DNA of 64,000 bases from JASGJS01 sp047601185 (GTDB lineage Bacteria > Pseudomonadota > Gammaproteobacteria > JAURND01): the NCBI GenBank assembly GCA_047601185.1, contig JASGJS010000001.1:1178001-1242000 (forward strand), in the 5' to 3' direction. Made by a program: the position numbers and the translations under genes. Below the pieces are notes generated by a model. It saw only the letters and a list, made by a program, of their open reading frames with translations. It made no database searches and was not told the origin of the DNA. Shown here one piece after another: positions 1-8,345 of the stretch (positions within the stretch are counted from its first letter, which is position 1; the number at the start of each line of letters is the position of its first letter).

Positions 1-710
1 ATAATCCCATTTGGCTTTTTAATGCCATAGCGTTTTTACTCATGATGATGGCTTTATTGCATAAAATAAAACTACAAAATATAAGCCTTTCCCATAAATC
101 CTCCATAAGAAATTTTCCAGTTAGAATGACACTTGCAAAAATTTGGTATTTTTTATTTTTTAATATCATGACTTTCTATGTCTATTTATACTTTCAGGAT
201 TTTATTGGATTGTATTTTTCGATTGTGTCTAATCTTAAATGGTTTGGCTTGATGATGTTTATTAATTTTACACTACTGTCTTTTTTACAAATGTATTTGG
301 CCCATGTAATAGCAAGATTAAATTATAAAATTTTAATGTCCTCATCATTTTTATTATTAGCAATAGGTGTATCAATTATCAGTATAGGAAATGTGGTAAC
401 CTTATTTTTGGGTTCTATTATTTTGACTATTGGGTCAGCTTTTCTGTTTCTAAGGGGTGATTTAGAAATAGTGAACAAGATCCCGGAATATCCTGCAATT
501 GCCTTTGGTATTCAAAGACTATCAATGGGTGTCAGTGGCATATTGAGCGGAATCGTTGGCGGAAAATTATTTCAATATTATCACCTTTCGAACGCTTTAA
601 ACATCTTTTGGTTGATGGTTTCCATACAATGCCTATTTGTTTGTTTCCTGGTTATTGTTATACCTCGGCAATTTGCAAAAACTCTCTACCTCGACGTCCC
701 GCCTACTTGA
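1..710 (+). CDS. MFS-type transporter, C-terminal part (5' end outside window)
   Basis: The frame is open from the first base of the window through the ATG at 42, and the residues before that Met (NPIWLFNAIAFLL) form a hydrophobic segment, so the gene very likely starts upstream. About six hydrophobic helices are visible, and the glycine-rich stretch GIQRLSMGVSGILSGIVGG resembles a late MFS helix. The last eight residues (LYLDVPPT) and the stop are encoded by a copy of repeat family D, so the natural C-terminus may have been replaced. Likely an inner-membrane secondary transporter; the substrate is unknown. Confidence 0.6.
   Translation, partial: NPIWLFNAIAFLLMMMALLHKIKLQNISLSHKSSIRNFPVRMTLAKIWYFLFFNIMTFYVYLYFQDFIGLYFSIVSNLKWFGLMMFINFTLLSFLQMYLAHVIARLNYKILMSSSFLLLAIGVSIISIGNVVTLFLGSIILTIGSAFLFLRGDLEIVNKIPEYPAIAFGIQRLSMGVSGILSGIVGGKLFQYYHLSNALNIFWLMVSIQCLFVCFLVIVIPRQFAKTLYLDVPPT
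684..710 (+). repeat. Repeat family D, left half-copy
   Basis: Matches the first half of the full copy at 63797-63843 (core ACCTCGACGTCCCGCCTACT). It encodes the end of the preceding transporter. The other half of the element is missing here. Confidence 0.5.
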
Positions 711-774
711 TCTAGTTTGCCGCACTATGTGCAATCTCAAGTAGTTCTCTGATAATTGTTTCAAGGAAAATTAC

Positions 775-1236
775 ATGCCAAGAATATTAATTCTAGGTAA
801 TGGTGGGGCAGGTAAAACCTGGTTTGCGCATCAATTGCGTCAAAAATTGAATATAAAAATCATTCATTTAGATGCATTGTATTGGAAAGAGGGTTGGCAG
901 CATACTTCTAAAGAAGTATGGGAAAAAAGCTTACAAAATGCTATGGAAGGACAGCACTGGATTATGGAAGGGACTCAAATGAGAGATCTAGAGCTAAGAA
1001 TGATTGCGGCTGATCAGATCATTTTTCTAGATACCCCAAGATCTATTTGCTTATGGCGGATATTTAAAAAGGGGTTGGTGCGGAATACTACAACTCGATT
1101 GCCGGATGGCTGTCCAATTAGAGGAATTTCTTGGAGAAGTCTTAAATGGGTTTATTTTTTTCCAATACGTCATAAACCTAAAATATTTGAACTAATCAAA
1201 AAATTAAAAAAAACTTGGATAAAGCTTATCGACTAA
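775..1236 (+). CDS. P-loop kinase-like protein (FlaR / DNA topology modulation family)
   Basis: This 153-residue soluble protein begins with a beta-strand and Walker A motif (ILILGNGGAGKT, residues 4-15), followed by HLDALYWKEGW near residue 31, WIMEGTQMRDLE near 62 and IIFLDTPRS near 82. This order is typical of the small AAA/adenylate-kinase-like family annotated as FlaR or topology modulation protein, whose real substrate is uncertain. Its length fits the family. It stands alone between a transporter and an IS-disrupted locus, and I see no operon partner. Confidence 0.7.
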   Translation: MPRILILGNGGAGKTWFAHQLRQKLNIKIIHLDALYWKEGWQHTSKEVWEKSLQNAMEGQHWIMEGTQMRDLELRMIAADQIIFLDTPRSICLWRIFKKGLVRNTTTRLPDGCPIRGISWRSLKWVYFFPIRHKPKIFELIKKLKKTWIKLID

Positions 1237-1244
1237 AGATGTAA

Positions 1245-1373
1245 AGGCGCTTTGCAGTGGACAAAAAAGCTATTCCGAGTATCATTTGGATCTTTAGAGC
1301 CAATGATAAGGAAATAGCTTCATACATTCCAGGAGAATTTGTACAAATTAAAACTTTCCCCAAAACATTGTAG
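1245..1373 (+). pseudogene. Fragment resembling a flavoprotein reductase FAD domain
   Basis: A short open stretch follows an in-frame TAA at 1242 and ends at TAG 1371. It contains EIASYIPGEFVQIKTFP, which resembles the pattern 'Y-x-P-G-Q-F-V-x-I' of the FAD-binding barrel of ferredoxin-NADP-reductase and flavohaemoglobin-type proteins. No start with a ribosome site and no remaining domain are present, so this is best read as a gene remnant. The identification rests on one motif. Confidence 0.3.
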
Positions 1374-1451
1374 CTAATCAGATTCCAAAAACGCCTGATA
1401 ACTATATATTTTGTCTACACCTATTTGAATGCCCTCATCTTTTTTCAAGAT
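1374..1451 (-). pseudogene. Detached 3' end of the IS-disrupted response-regulator gene
   Basis: When the insertion element is removed together with one copy of the 4-bp target duplication, the reading frame of the response-regulator-like gene (2650-3393) runs straight across the junction. It continues for 25 more codons (starting ILKKDEGIQIG, ending AFLESD) to a TAG at 1374-1376. This stretch is therefore the original C-terminus, now separated by 1.2 kb. Confidence 0.75.
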
Positions 1452-1494
1452 GTAATGTCAACCCCCCATTTTTAGTACAACGCATAAGTAGAAA

Positions 1495-2316
1495 TCATAG
1501 CATTTCCCTATATTGCTGTGGTGTCAAATGCCCCAGCGACTGATGGGGTCTTTCCAGGTTATATTCCTGTAACCATTGATCAGTTATGGCTTGCACGTGG
1601 TTAATATCCTTAAATAAATGCACACCTAATACTTCTTCACGATAAGTACGATTAAATCGTTCGATATAAGCATTCTGTGCTGGTTTTCCTGGCTCAATAT
1701 GACGAAGCTTTACACCATGTTTTTTGGCCCAATCAAACATTTCTTTTGAAATATTCTCAGGGCCATTATCCACCCGAAGCTGCATAGGATAACCATGCTT
1801 AATAGATATCCAATCTAAAAACGCTGTTACCCGTTTAGCAGGTAATGATAAATTTGCTTGGATTCCCAATGCTTCCCGATTGCAGTCATCCAGTACATTC
1901 ACAGTGCGAAATCGCCTACCATTTGCAAGTGCATCGCTCATGAAATCCATCGACCAGCTTTCATTCATTTGCATTGGCCAATTCAACGCAGTTTTCTCTC
2001 TCTGTGGCAGTCGCCTTTTGGGCTTACGTCTTAAATTTAATTTTAAATCACAATAAACCCTATAAACACGCTTATGGTTCCATTGATAACCTTGTTGTCT
2101 GAGTTTTTGAAACATCTTTTCAAACCCATAACGGCGATACCTAATGGCTAAATCCTGCAGAGCACATTTAATCTCCTCATCATTTTCTAATTTATGAGAA
2201 TATCCAAAAACTGAACGACTAATGTTCAATAATCGGCAGGCTCGATTTAGGCTAATTTGATGGGTTTGAATTGCATAATTAACCCATTCTCTACGCTCTA
2301 CTGCCGTAACTATTTT
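1495..2316 (-). CDS. IS3-family transposase OrfB (integrase catalytic domain)
   Basis: This is a DDE transposase of the retroviral-integrase type. Visible catalytic signatures are the first Asp in SMDFMSDAL, the second in RVDNGPE and the Glu in YIERFNRTYREE, followed by the conserved ending RPHQSLGHLTPQQY. The frame is open back to the A8 run at 2313-2320 and has no ribosome site of its own there, so it is probably made as an OrfAB fusion by -1 frameshifting; a TTG at 2229 is a weak internal start. The domain looks complete, so the element may still be active. Confidence 0.85.
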   Translation of the reverse strand, partial: KIVTAVERREWVNYAIQTHQISLNRACRLLNISRSVFGYSHKLENDEEIKCALQDLAIRYRRYGFEKMFQKLRQQGYQWNHKRVYRVYCDLKLNLRRKPKRRLPQREKTALNWPMQMNESWSMDFMSDALANGRRFRTVNVLDDCNREALGIQANLSLPAKRVTAFLDWISIKHGYPMQLRVDNGPENISKEMFDWAKKHGVKLRHIEPGKPAQNAYIERFNRTYREEVLGVHLFKDINHVQAITDQWLQEYNLERPHQSLGHLTPQQYREML

Positions 2317-2573
2317 TTTTCGAGAACATCTTTCAATACCCGATAATCCAGGCTTAATTCAGCATACATATGTTTTAAGCGCTGATTTTCTTCTTCTAGC
2401 TGTTTTAAGCGTTTTACATCTGATTCGATCATTCCATTAAATTTGTTCCGCCAGCTATAAATCGTTGCCTCGCTAATGGCATATTTTCGGCTTAAATCGA
2501 CGATGGGCACACCGGCTTCAAGCTCTTTTAAAATCCCAATTATTTGGTTTTCAGTAAATCTCGTTTTTTTCAT
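2310..2573 (-). CDS. IS3-family transposase OrfA (HTH DNA-binding protein)
   Basis: This 87-residue protein starts MKKTRFTENQIIGILKELEAG, has the helix-turn-helix VDLSRKYAISEATIYSWRNK and ends in a leucine-zipper-like helix (ESDVKRLKQLEEENQRLK). This is the standard IS3 OrfA layout. Its stop (TAG, 2310-2312) follows a run of eight A residues on the coding strand, where -1 slippage would join it to orfB. Confidence 0.88.
   Translation of the reverse strand: MKKTRFTENQIIGILKELEAGVPIVDLSRKYAISEATIYSWRNKFNGMIESDVKRLKQLEEENQRLKHMYAELSLDYRVLKDVLEKK
2313..2320 (-). promoter_or_regulatory. Programmed -1 frameshift site (A8 slippery run)
   Basis: On the coding strand the orfA frame reads GAA AAA AAA TAG. 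A one-base backward slip on the A run enters the orfB frame (AAA ATA GTT) just before the stop. This is the usual way IS3-family elements make the OrfAB transposase. Confidence 0.7.
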
Positions 2574-2649
2574 TGTAGAGTCCTCTTAGTTCGACTAGTT
2601 TATCGGAAAACTCTACTTATGGGTTGTACTATTTTAGGGGAGGATTACC

Positions 2650-3393
2650 GTAATAATAAATTCCCGTATCTTTAAGTTTCTGGGCGGGTTTTAATATCCA
2701 TTCATTTGCGAGTGGTATTACATCGTCACGATTAGGCAAAATGACAATTTTCTCTCTTTTTTCCAGAGCGTTGACCACACTTTCTGAGACTTCATCTTCA
2801 TCCTGAGCAAGGTCTTTATACATTTCTATGTCTTCCTCAGTGTTGATGATAAGCCAGAGTGGATTTCCAGCCATGTCGTACATTAAAAAGCTACCTGAGT
2901 CATCCAATAAATAATATTCAATAATATTGTTTTCTTTGTAAGTTTTATTGAATAATTCGATGAAGTCTGGATTGTTTAAGTTGCTGACTGATTCAGAAAT
3001 GGTAAGAGATTTACTTTCAAAATTTTCCAATTGTAATTCGTCAATACATTCTATTAATTTTTGATTATAGTCCGCAGCGCCTTTGACCAAGAATCTATCA
3101 ATTTCCTTGTCATTAAACGCTTTGATAGCCGTGCTCTGATCTGCCACACCTGTTAACATGATTACTTTCATAATCAGCCCTTTTTTCTTTAGGGCGCGAA
3201 TCATATCTAATCCGTTCATTTCTGGCATGTTATAGTCAATGACGACGACGCCAACTTGATTAAAGCGATTTTTATCAAATACTGTTTTATATATTTCAGA
3301 GATTGCCACATTCATTAAAATACTTAAAGAGCCTTCATAGAAGGGCAGCATGTAGCCCCAACTCGTTGATTGCAAGAACACATGTGTCTTCAC
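2650..3393 (-). pseudogene. Response-regulator-like gene, 3' end cut off by the IS and 5' end probably truncated
   Basis: The receiver core is clear: phospho-acceptor Asp in VVVIDYNMPEMNG, the conserved Thr in VIMLTG and Lys in RFLVKG. The usual first strand and acidic pair are missing; the N-terminus (MKTHVFLQSTSWGYMLPFYE) is unlike a receiver domain and overlaps a repeat shared with 8195-8250. The current frame runs 21 bases into the IS and stops at 2629, replacing the original 25-residue tail found at 1374-1451. The start overlaps the stop of the upstream transporter gene (ATGA), so it was probably translationally coupled. Likely non-functional. Confidence 0.7.
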
Positions 3394-4565
3394 TGCATTT
3401 GATTGATAGGAGAAAATATTTTTGTGCTCAGAGCAAATATCACTATGGAAGTGGCCGAGATTAATAAGCTCAAAATGTAAATCGTCGAGTCAGGAATGGC
3501 TTGAGCGAATAAGGACCCAATGAGAGAAGATAACATGATAAATGATGCTCTAAAGGATGACACTAAACCTCGTGCGCCATCATATATGCTAAAAGATAGA
3601 GCTGTTGAGGGGGCATATATGATACCAATAGCAAAAAGATATAGCCCATTTCCAAGGATGAAGAAATAATAATTAGGGTGAAAATTGATGATGTTGACTA
3701 AAGCGCCAATCAAAGCAATGAATGTTCCAAGTTTAACTGTCGTGCTTAACGTGCAATATTTTATGATAAATTGAGAAACGAAGCAGCCAATGGCGAATAT
3801 GAACACTAATAGGCTGATTAAATATTTATAGGTTTGAATGTTTAAATGATAGACGTCATTAAAAATGAAAGAAGATTTTGTGATAAATGCCCAGTATCCG
3901 ATAGAAGCAATAGGGTATATCAGAATGACTTTTAAGAATCTTGGATATTTTGTCAAAAATTTTATTTCTTGAAGTGCTTCATTAAAATTAAATTTTTGTT
4001 TTCGATCCATTAATGTTTCAGGTAATAGAGTTATTGCTATGACTAATGCTAAGGCGGAGAGTATTATCATAAATTGAAATATCGCTTGCCACCCTAATGC
4101 TTCTAAAATATAACCCCCTATTAATGGCGATAAAGTTGGGATTAAAATTAAAAGCGTTCCTAAAAATGAGAGTATTCTACTGCTTTCCTTGACATTCAAA
4201 CAATCTTGTATAATTGCAAATCCTATAATATTGATTCCCCCGGCACCTAACCCTTGCAATCCTCGCCCTAAAAGAAATAACGGATATTTTGTAGAGAAAG
4301 CGCAAACTATTGATCCTAAAATCGAAAAGACAATGGATAATAATACCAGTGGCTTTCTTCCGTAGATATCAGAAGCAAAACCGAATAATGCAACAGAAAG
4401 GATTGTTCCACAAAAAAATAGCATTATTGAAGATTGTGCCATCAGTCCAGAAATATGGAAATAAGTTGCTATGATTGGTAGAGCAGAGACATGTATATCA
4501 CTGCTTAACAACCCAATTGCGGTTAAAAATAATTGTATGTAAGATGGGATTTTTTTAGATTTCAT
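3390..4565 (-). CDS. Bcr/CflA-type MFS drug/metabolite exporter
   Basis: This 391-residue protein of about twelve membrane helices belongs to the DHA1 (Bcr/CflA) group. Motif A is visible as GFASDIYGRKP after helix 2, and LLGRGLQGLGAGGINIIGFAI is the typical helix-4/5 region. Members export drugs, peptides or small metabolites by proton antiport at the inner membrane. It follows a second exporter of the same type (4602-5813) by 36 bp in an apparent operon led by the U32-like gene. Two adjacent paralogous exporters beside a methyltransferase suggest resistance or export of a product, but the substrate cannot be read from sequence. Confidence 0.82.
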   Translation of the reverse strand: MKSKKIPSYIQLFLTAIGLLSSDIHVSALPIIATYFHISGLMAQSSIMLFFCGTILSVALFGFASDIYGRKPLVLLSIVFSILGSIVCAFSTKYPLFLLGRGLQGLGAGGINIIGFAIIQDCLNVKESSRILSFLGTLLILIPTLSPLIGGYILEALGWQAIFQFMIILSALALVIAITLLPETLMDRKQKFNFNEALQEIKFLTKYPRFLKVILIYPIASIGYWAFITKSSFIFNDVYHLNIQTYKYLISLLVFIFAIGCFVSQFIIKYCTLSTTVKLGTFIALIGALVNIINFHPNYYFFILGNGLYLFAIGIIYAPSTALSFSIYDGARGLVSSFRASFIMLSSLIGSLFAQAIPDSTIYILSLLISATSIVIFALSTKIFSPINQMQ

Positions 4566-4601
4566 AACTTAAATTTTAATAAATGGTTTCTGATTCGATA
4601 A

Positions 4602-5813
4602 TCAACTTGATCCGATTATTTTCTCTTGAGTGCTATCTTCTTTAATCTTATTGGCTAATAAATAATAAATAAAAAAACTGGCTAACATTTGTAGTACAAC
4701 TGCAATTGCTAATGGCGTACTGGTTTTCATTGAAAAATGAGAAATAAATGTAGTTGATATGCCTCCTCCTAAAAATACTAAAAACCCATATAGCGCTCCA
4801 GCGCTACCCGCCATTTTGGGGAAGGGCTTCATGCATCCGGCAATACAATTTGCATAAATTAAACCCACGCCAAAGAACACAAAAAACATAGGAATTAAAA
4901 TAGAAAATACAGAAAAATTATGAGTAAAAACGAAAAATAATAAGGTAAGACTGCTTATACATAGAATGGAAAAACCAATTAAAATTGTTTTTTGCGTAGG
5001 ATTGATTTTGCTAAGATAACTGTTAAGATAAGAGCTTAATAAATAACCTGAGGCAACAAACATAGTTGACCAACCATATTGAATGGATGATAGATGGAGT
5101 TGTGTTTGTAATAAAAATGGGCTAGCCGCACTAAAGACAATAAATACACCAAATAAAACAGCTACGCACATGGCGTTGCCTAAAAAAATGTGGCTTTTTA
5201 ATAATGTGAAATAGTTTGTTAAAATGGTTTTGAATTTTAGAGGTTTTCTATATTCAATGATACAGGTTTCTGGCATCCATTTAAAAATAGTTATAATCAT
5301 AATCAGAGCAAAAAAAACTAAACATAAAAAGTTCATTTTCCAATTAGTATAAAATTGAATATATCCACCTAATAAGGGAGCAATGATGGGGACTAAAGCC
5401 CATGCAACAGCAGAATAAGATGCAACTTTAACTAGGGCATTTCCGCTAAACATGTCTCGCATGATTGCGCGAGATAAAACACTCGCAGCTCCTATTCCTA
5501 CCCCTTGAAGTATCCTAAAGAATAAAAAATATTCTATAGACCTAGAAAATAAACAAAGTATTCCAGAAAAAATGTAAATACTTAATCCTATTAATAAAAT
5601 GGGCTTCCTTCCATAATAATCAGACAGTGGTCCATAAAATAATTGTGATATTGAAAATCCTACTAAAAACGCAGATAACGTTAATTGAATTAAATTAATG
5701 GAGGATTTGAAGAAGGCTGCCATTGAGGGGAGAGAAGGCAAATAGATATCGATTGACGATTGGCCAATCGTGATTAATAATAGAATTAAAAAAATCATTG
5801 GTTTTTTATTCAT
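4602..5813 (-). CDS. Bcr/CflA-type MFS drug/metabolite exporter
   Basis: This 403-residue DHA1-family transporter carries the Bcr/CflA start IDIYLPSLPSMAAFF, motif A as GPLSDYYGRKP and FFRILQGVGIGAASVLSRAI in the helix 4-5 region, with about twelve hydrophobic helices. The start has a GGAG ribosome site close upstream. It lies 12 bp after the methyltransferase gene and before a related exporter, so the three are probably co-transcribed. Expected role: proton-driven efflux of a small molecule across the inner membrane. Confidence 0.83.
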   Translation of the reverse strand: MNKKPMIFLILLLITIGQSSIDIYLPSLPSMAAFFKSSINLIQLTLSAFLVGFSISQLFYGPLSDYYGRKPILLIGLSIYIFSGILCLFSRSIEYFLFFRILQGVGIGAASVLSRAIMRDMFSGNALVKVASYSAVAWALVPIIAPLLGGYIQFYTNWKMNFLCLVFFALIMIITIFKWMPETCIIEYRKPLKFKTILTNYFTLLKSHIFLGNAMCVAVLFGVFIVFSAASPFLLQTQLHLSSIQYGWSTMFVASGYLLSSYLNSYLSKINPTQKTILIGFSILCISSLTLLFFVFTHNFSVFSILIPMFFVFFGVGLIYANCIAGCMKPFPKMAGSAGALYGFLVFLGGGISTTFISHFSMKTSTPLAIAVVLQMLASFFIYYLLANKIKEDSTQEKIIGSS

Positions 5814-5825
5814 TCATATTCTCCA

Positions 5826-6575
5826 TTATGTATGATTCTTTCCAATTTTTAACCCGATTGGAAAGTGAAAACATATTTTCTCTTCCTTTGGCCACAATTC
5901 GATTAATTTGTCACGTTGTTTGCTCAAAAAGTCTTTGTCATGATTTTTAGTATAGGTTTGTATGGTGACCCAAGTAGATAGGAAATTTACCAGATCATCT
6001 ATAGACCAATATTTTTCCATTTTAAATGAAGGGTGTGTTAAGGGGTGAAATGGAAAATATAAATCCCTATAAAGATTTAAATGTAGTAAGGTTTGATCAG
6101 TCCAATAGCTTGAAAGTATTTGATCTTTAATGAAAAAAAGTATGCGTGCGAGTGGTTCATAAGATGTTTCAGGCCAGCTGTAAGTCCATATGGAAATGAT
6201 TCCTTGTTTTTTTAATACTCGTTTGGCTTCAGTATAAAAAGATTTTAGATCAAACCAGTGGGCCGCACAAGCTGAAGTAATCAAGTTAACTGAATTCGAA
6301 GCCAAATGAGTTCTTTCAGCGGGTTCACAATGATAAATAATTTTTGGATGGTATTGAGCAAATTGTATTTGATTTAAATTAAGATCCGTAGCTACAATCT
6401 GATCAAAATGGTCAGTCAGCATAATAGCTGCCTGACCATTACCAGTACCTACGTCCCATGCTAAATTTTTTTCTGTTGTACAATCAGATATCCAAGAAAA
6501 CAAAGATTTTGGAAATAATGGCCTATGCTTCAGATATTGCTCAGAAAATTCATTAAATTGTTTGCCATAATTCAT
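5826..6575 (-). CDS. Class I SAM-dependent methyltransferase
   Basis: This 249-residue protein has motif I as LAWDVGTGNGQAAIML (residues about 38-53), an acidic residue ending the next strand (IVATDLN), and motif II/III-type segments around LITSACAAHWFD and VLKKQGIISIW. The layout is that of the Methyltransf_11/UbiE-like group that methylates small molecules. The N-terminal YGKQFNEFSEQYLKHRP resembles trans-aconitate or tellurite-type methyltransferases. It lies 18 bp after the U32-like gene and 12 bp before an exporter gene. The substrate is unknown. Confidence 0.8.
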   Translation of the reverse strand: MNYGKQFNEFSEQYLKHRPLFPKSLFSWISDCTTEKNLAWDVGTGNGQAAIMLTDHFDQIVATDLNLNQIQFAQYHPKIIYHCEPAERTHLASNSVNLITSACAAHWFDLKSFYTEAKRVLKKQGIISIWTYSWPETSYEPLARILFFIKDQILSSYWTDQTLLHLNLYRDLYFPFHPLTHPSFKMEKYWSIDDLVNFLSTWVTIQTYTKNHDKDFLSKQRDKLIELWPKEEKICFHFPIGLKIGKNHT

Positions 6576-6593
6576 CGTGAGTTCTCTGTTTTG

Positions 6594-7535
6594 TTAAACT
6601 TGCGACAGGCACTTCATGTTACAGGAATTACCCATTTGTTGATTTTGACTTATAATGCGATTTAAATGCTGCAGTCCCACCATAATTCTTTTTACTCTGG
6701 AGTGAATAATCTCATCACTTACCATGTCATAAGGGTGATTTTGAGCGCTAGCACCCATTTTCAACATAACGGGTGACGCAATCTGTACGATTTCAGCAAG
6801 TTCATTGAATCTGATATAGCCACCTTTGGCAGCATATACATCCGTTGGCACATCTAAAATGAGTCCAGGGCATATTCGGCGCATCTCCTGTAAAGTGGCT
6901 AAGCTGGCATCATGAATGGTTGTGATACTATCGGCACCGTTTTCTTGTAGTATTTTGGCAATCATCGGGTTGGCTGCCATACAGTGAGAAGATGCTTTAA
7001 ATTTTAGTGTAGATGGCAATACTCCTTCGGTGCGCATTTTTGATAAAATTCTAAGTACCCCAATATCATAAACAATAATGCCGCGACAACCTAGCTCTGC
7101 TAGGCGTATGGCTTCTTCTATTGAATCAGAAATTGCTTTGTTATTATTAATGCGGCGACCTTGTTCAAGGCCAAACTCACTTCGATAAAAAGAGCTTTTA
7201 ACATCATATTCTGGTCTTGGACTGAGTGCAAAAAGCATACCAATTTTCTTTTCAAAACAGAGCTGTAGCATTTCCTTAATTTCTATATCTGATAATAAAA
7301 ACGAACCTTTTGTTTCGTTGAAACGATCACAACGAATATTGTAATTTTATAAGTAATAAATTGTTTTTTCTAGAGTATTCATTGAATTAATGACTGGAAT
7401 TTCAATTCCATAACTGCTCCCATCTTCAAATCTTTCAGAAGATGAAATCATCTGAATATCATCACTGTAGGGAAAGTGGTTGCTCATTAGCCAGGATTCT
7501 GCGCGCGCAGAAGATTTAATAATATCGAGTTTCAT
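6594..7535 (-). pseudogene. U32-peptidase-like gene split by a single in-frame TAA
   Basis: Two open stretches in the same frame (7535 down to 7347, and on to 6594) are separated only by a TAA at 7347-7349. The first contains RFEDGSSYGIEIP; right after the stop come RFNETKGSFLLSDIEI and MLQLCFEKKIGMLFALSPR, then FKASSHCMAANP and VMLKMGAS. Together they match the order expected of a full-length U32-like protein of about 313 residues. The first part starts at an ATG with a GAGGAAC site six bases upstream. The distal part has an ATG at 7271, which would omit about 88 residues. Either a nonsense mutation or read-through of the TAA. First gene of the leftward operon. Confidence 0.75.
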
Positions 7536-7639
7536 TTTTTGTTCCTCATGAATTTATTATGATATGACACTGTATTTCAAGGTCGCATACAGATCCATAT
7601 TAATCTTTCGCGACGTACTAATAAATACCGTAATTTTTG

Positions 7640-7925
7640 TTATCTACCAACCGCCATGAGCTTTCCACAGCCGATAGCCGTAGGGAGTGAATTTGAGGAA
7701 AAAGATTTGCTGGTAAGGCTGGATTGACCAGCAGCAGCGCAGCAGCGCGTCGAGTAAAGAAAAAACGCAGAAAAGTGTTTTACGCAGAAGCGTGATGTTG
7801 TAAGCTTTTATAGCCACGGTGACCTCTTGCTCAGGTTGTTAGTGGAAGTACCTGCTGGATGCTTCTAACCATTCAGTAGGTGCGTCTATTATTAAGCGGT
7901 GCTTAAAGAAAAGCAACTCATTTTT
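7640..7925 (+). repeat. Direct repeat copy 1 (about 270 bp), flanks the biosynthetic operon
   Basis: Closely similar over its length to 11994-12268, with scattered substitutions and blocks of identity (for example GCAGAAGCGTGATGTTGTAA and GGTGACCTCTTGCTCAGGTT). It includes a short minus-strand frame (GTG at 7817 to TAG at 7644, 57 codons) that is also open in copy 2. Many differences between the copies change that peptide, so RNA or DNA function is more likely than protein coding. Confidence 0.75.
7814..7881 (+). ncRNA. Candidate structured RNA (two hairpins) in direct repeat copy 1
   Basis: Hairpin 1 has an outer stem CCAC/GTGG and an inner stem GACCT/AGGTT around CTTGCTC. Hairpin 2 pairs 7850-7861 (ACCTGCTGGATG) with 7870-7881 (CATTCAGTAGGT) over 12 positions with two G-U pairs. 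In the second genomic copy the bases differ at two paired positions but pairing is kept (C-G to U-G, and G-U to G-C). This suggests, but does not prove, a functional RNA; a mobile-element end is the main alternative. Confidence 0.4.
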
Positions 7926-8197
7926 GATATTTGTTTTAAATGGGTTTTGATCTAACCAAAAAAAGGGGTGTTTTAGCGTGAAAAATTATGGATATTCAAT
8001 GTTCTAATGATTGCCGCTCGGATGAATGATAGTATGGTTTAAGATATAACACGTGATTTTATCGAAAATCAGTTGTTTTTATCAAATCAACACCTTGCTA
8101 TACAGGGTGCCATCGGTTCTGATCCCGGAAAAATATAATTTGGTCATTAATCCATTGCATACAAAGTTTTATACAATTTTGAAAACGGTAAAAAACC

Positions 8198-8282
8198 TAG
8201 GTCAGCATGTGGCTCCAACTCGCTGATTGTGAGAGCACTGCGTGTAGGTTTAGAGAGTGCACCCATGAGATCCCACTATATA
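8198..8282. repeat. Repeat shared with 3340-3370, plus inverted half-copy of family D
   Basis: 8200-8227 matches 3344-3371 at about 26 of 30 bases (CAGCATGT[G/A]G.. to ..TTG), and on the plus strand both copies read Q-H-V-A-P-T-R-stop with only third-base changes. 8256-8282 is the reverse of the second half of repeat family D (full copy at 63797-63843). Confidence 0.4.
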
Positions 8283-8345
8283 CCGATTGCAGTTCAAGAT
8301 GCGAACAATGGTGAATTTAATATTTGAAAATTATCATTAATTCTT

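Larger units (their letters stand above)
1456..2649 (-). mobile_element. IS3-family (IS407-like) insertion sequence, about 1.19 kb
   Basis: The element contains orfA and a frameshift-linked orfB with a DDE integrase domain. Its ends are imperfect inverted repeats: the inner parts agree as TAGTACAAC[G/C]CATAAGTAGA (1473-1492 against 2632-2613 on the other strand), while the outer C-rich parts agree less well. A 4-bp duplication GTAA flanks it (1452-1455 and 2650-2653), which is the size expected for the IS407 group. Excision with one duplication copy restores the frame of the interrupted gene, which independently supports these boundaries. Confidence 0.85.
7536..8345. other. Intergenic region holding repeats
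   Basis: No convincing protein gene. It holds the putative leader of the leftward U32-like operon, copy 1 of the 270-bp direct repeat (7640-7925), a short stretch related to 3340-3370 (8198-8232) and an inverted half-copy of repeat family D (8256-8282). Confidence 0.5.
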
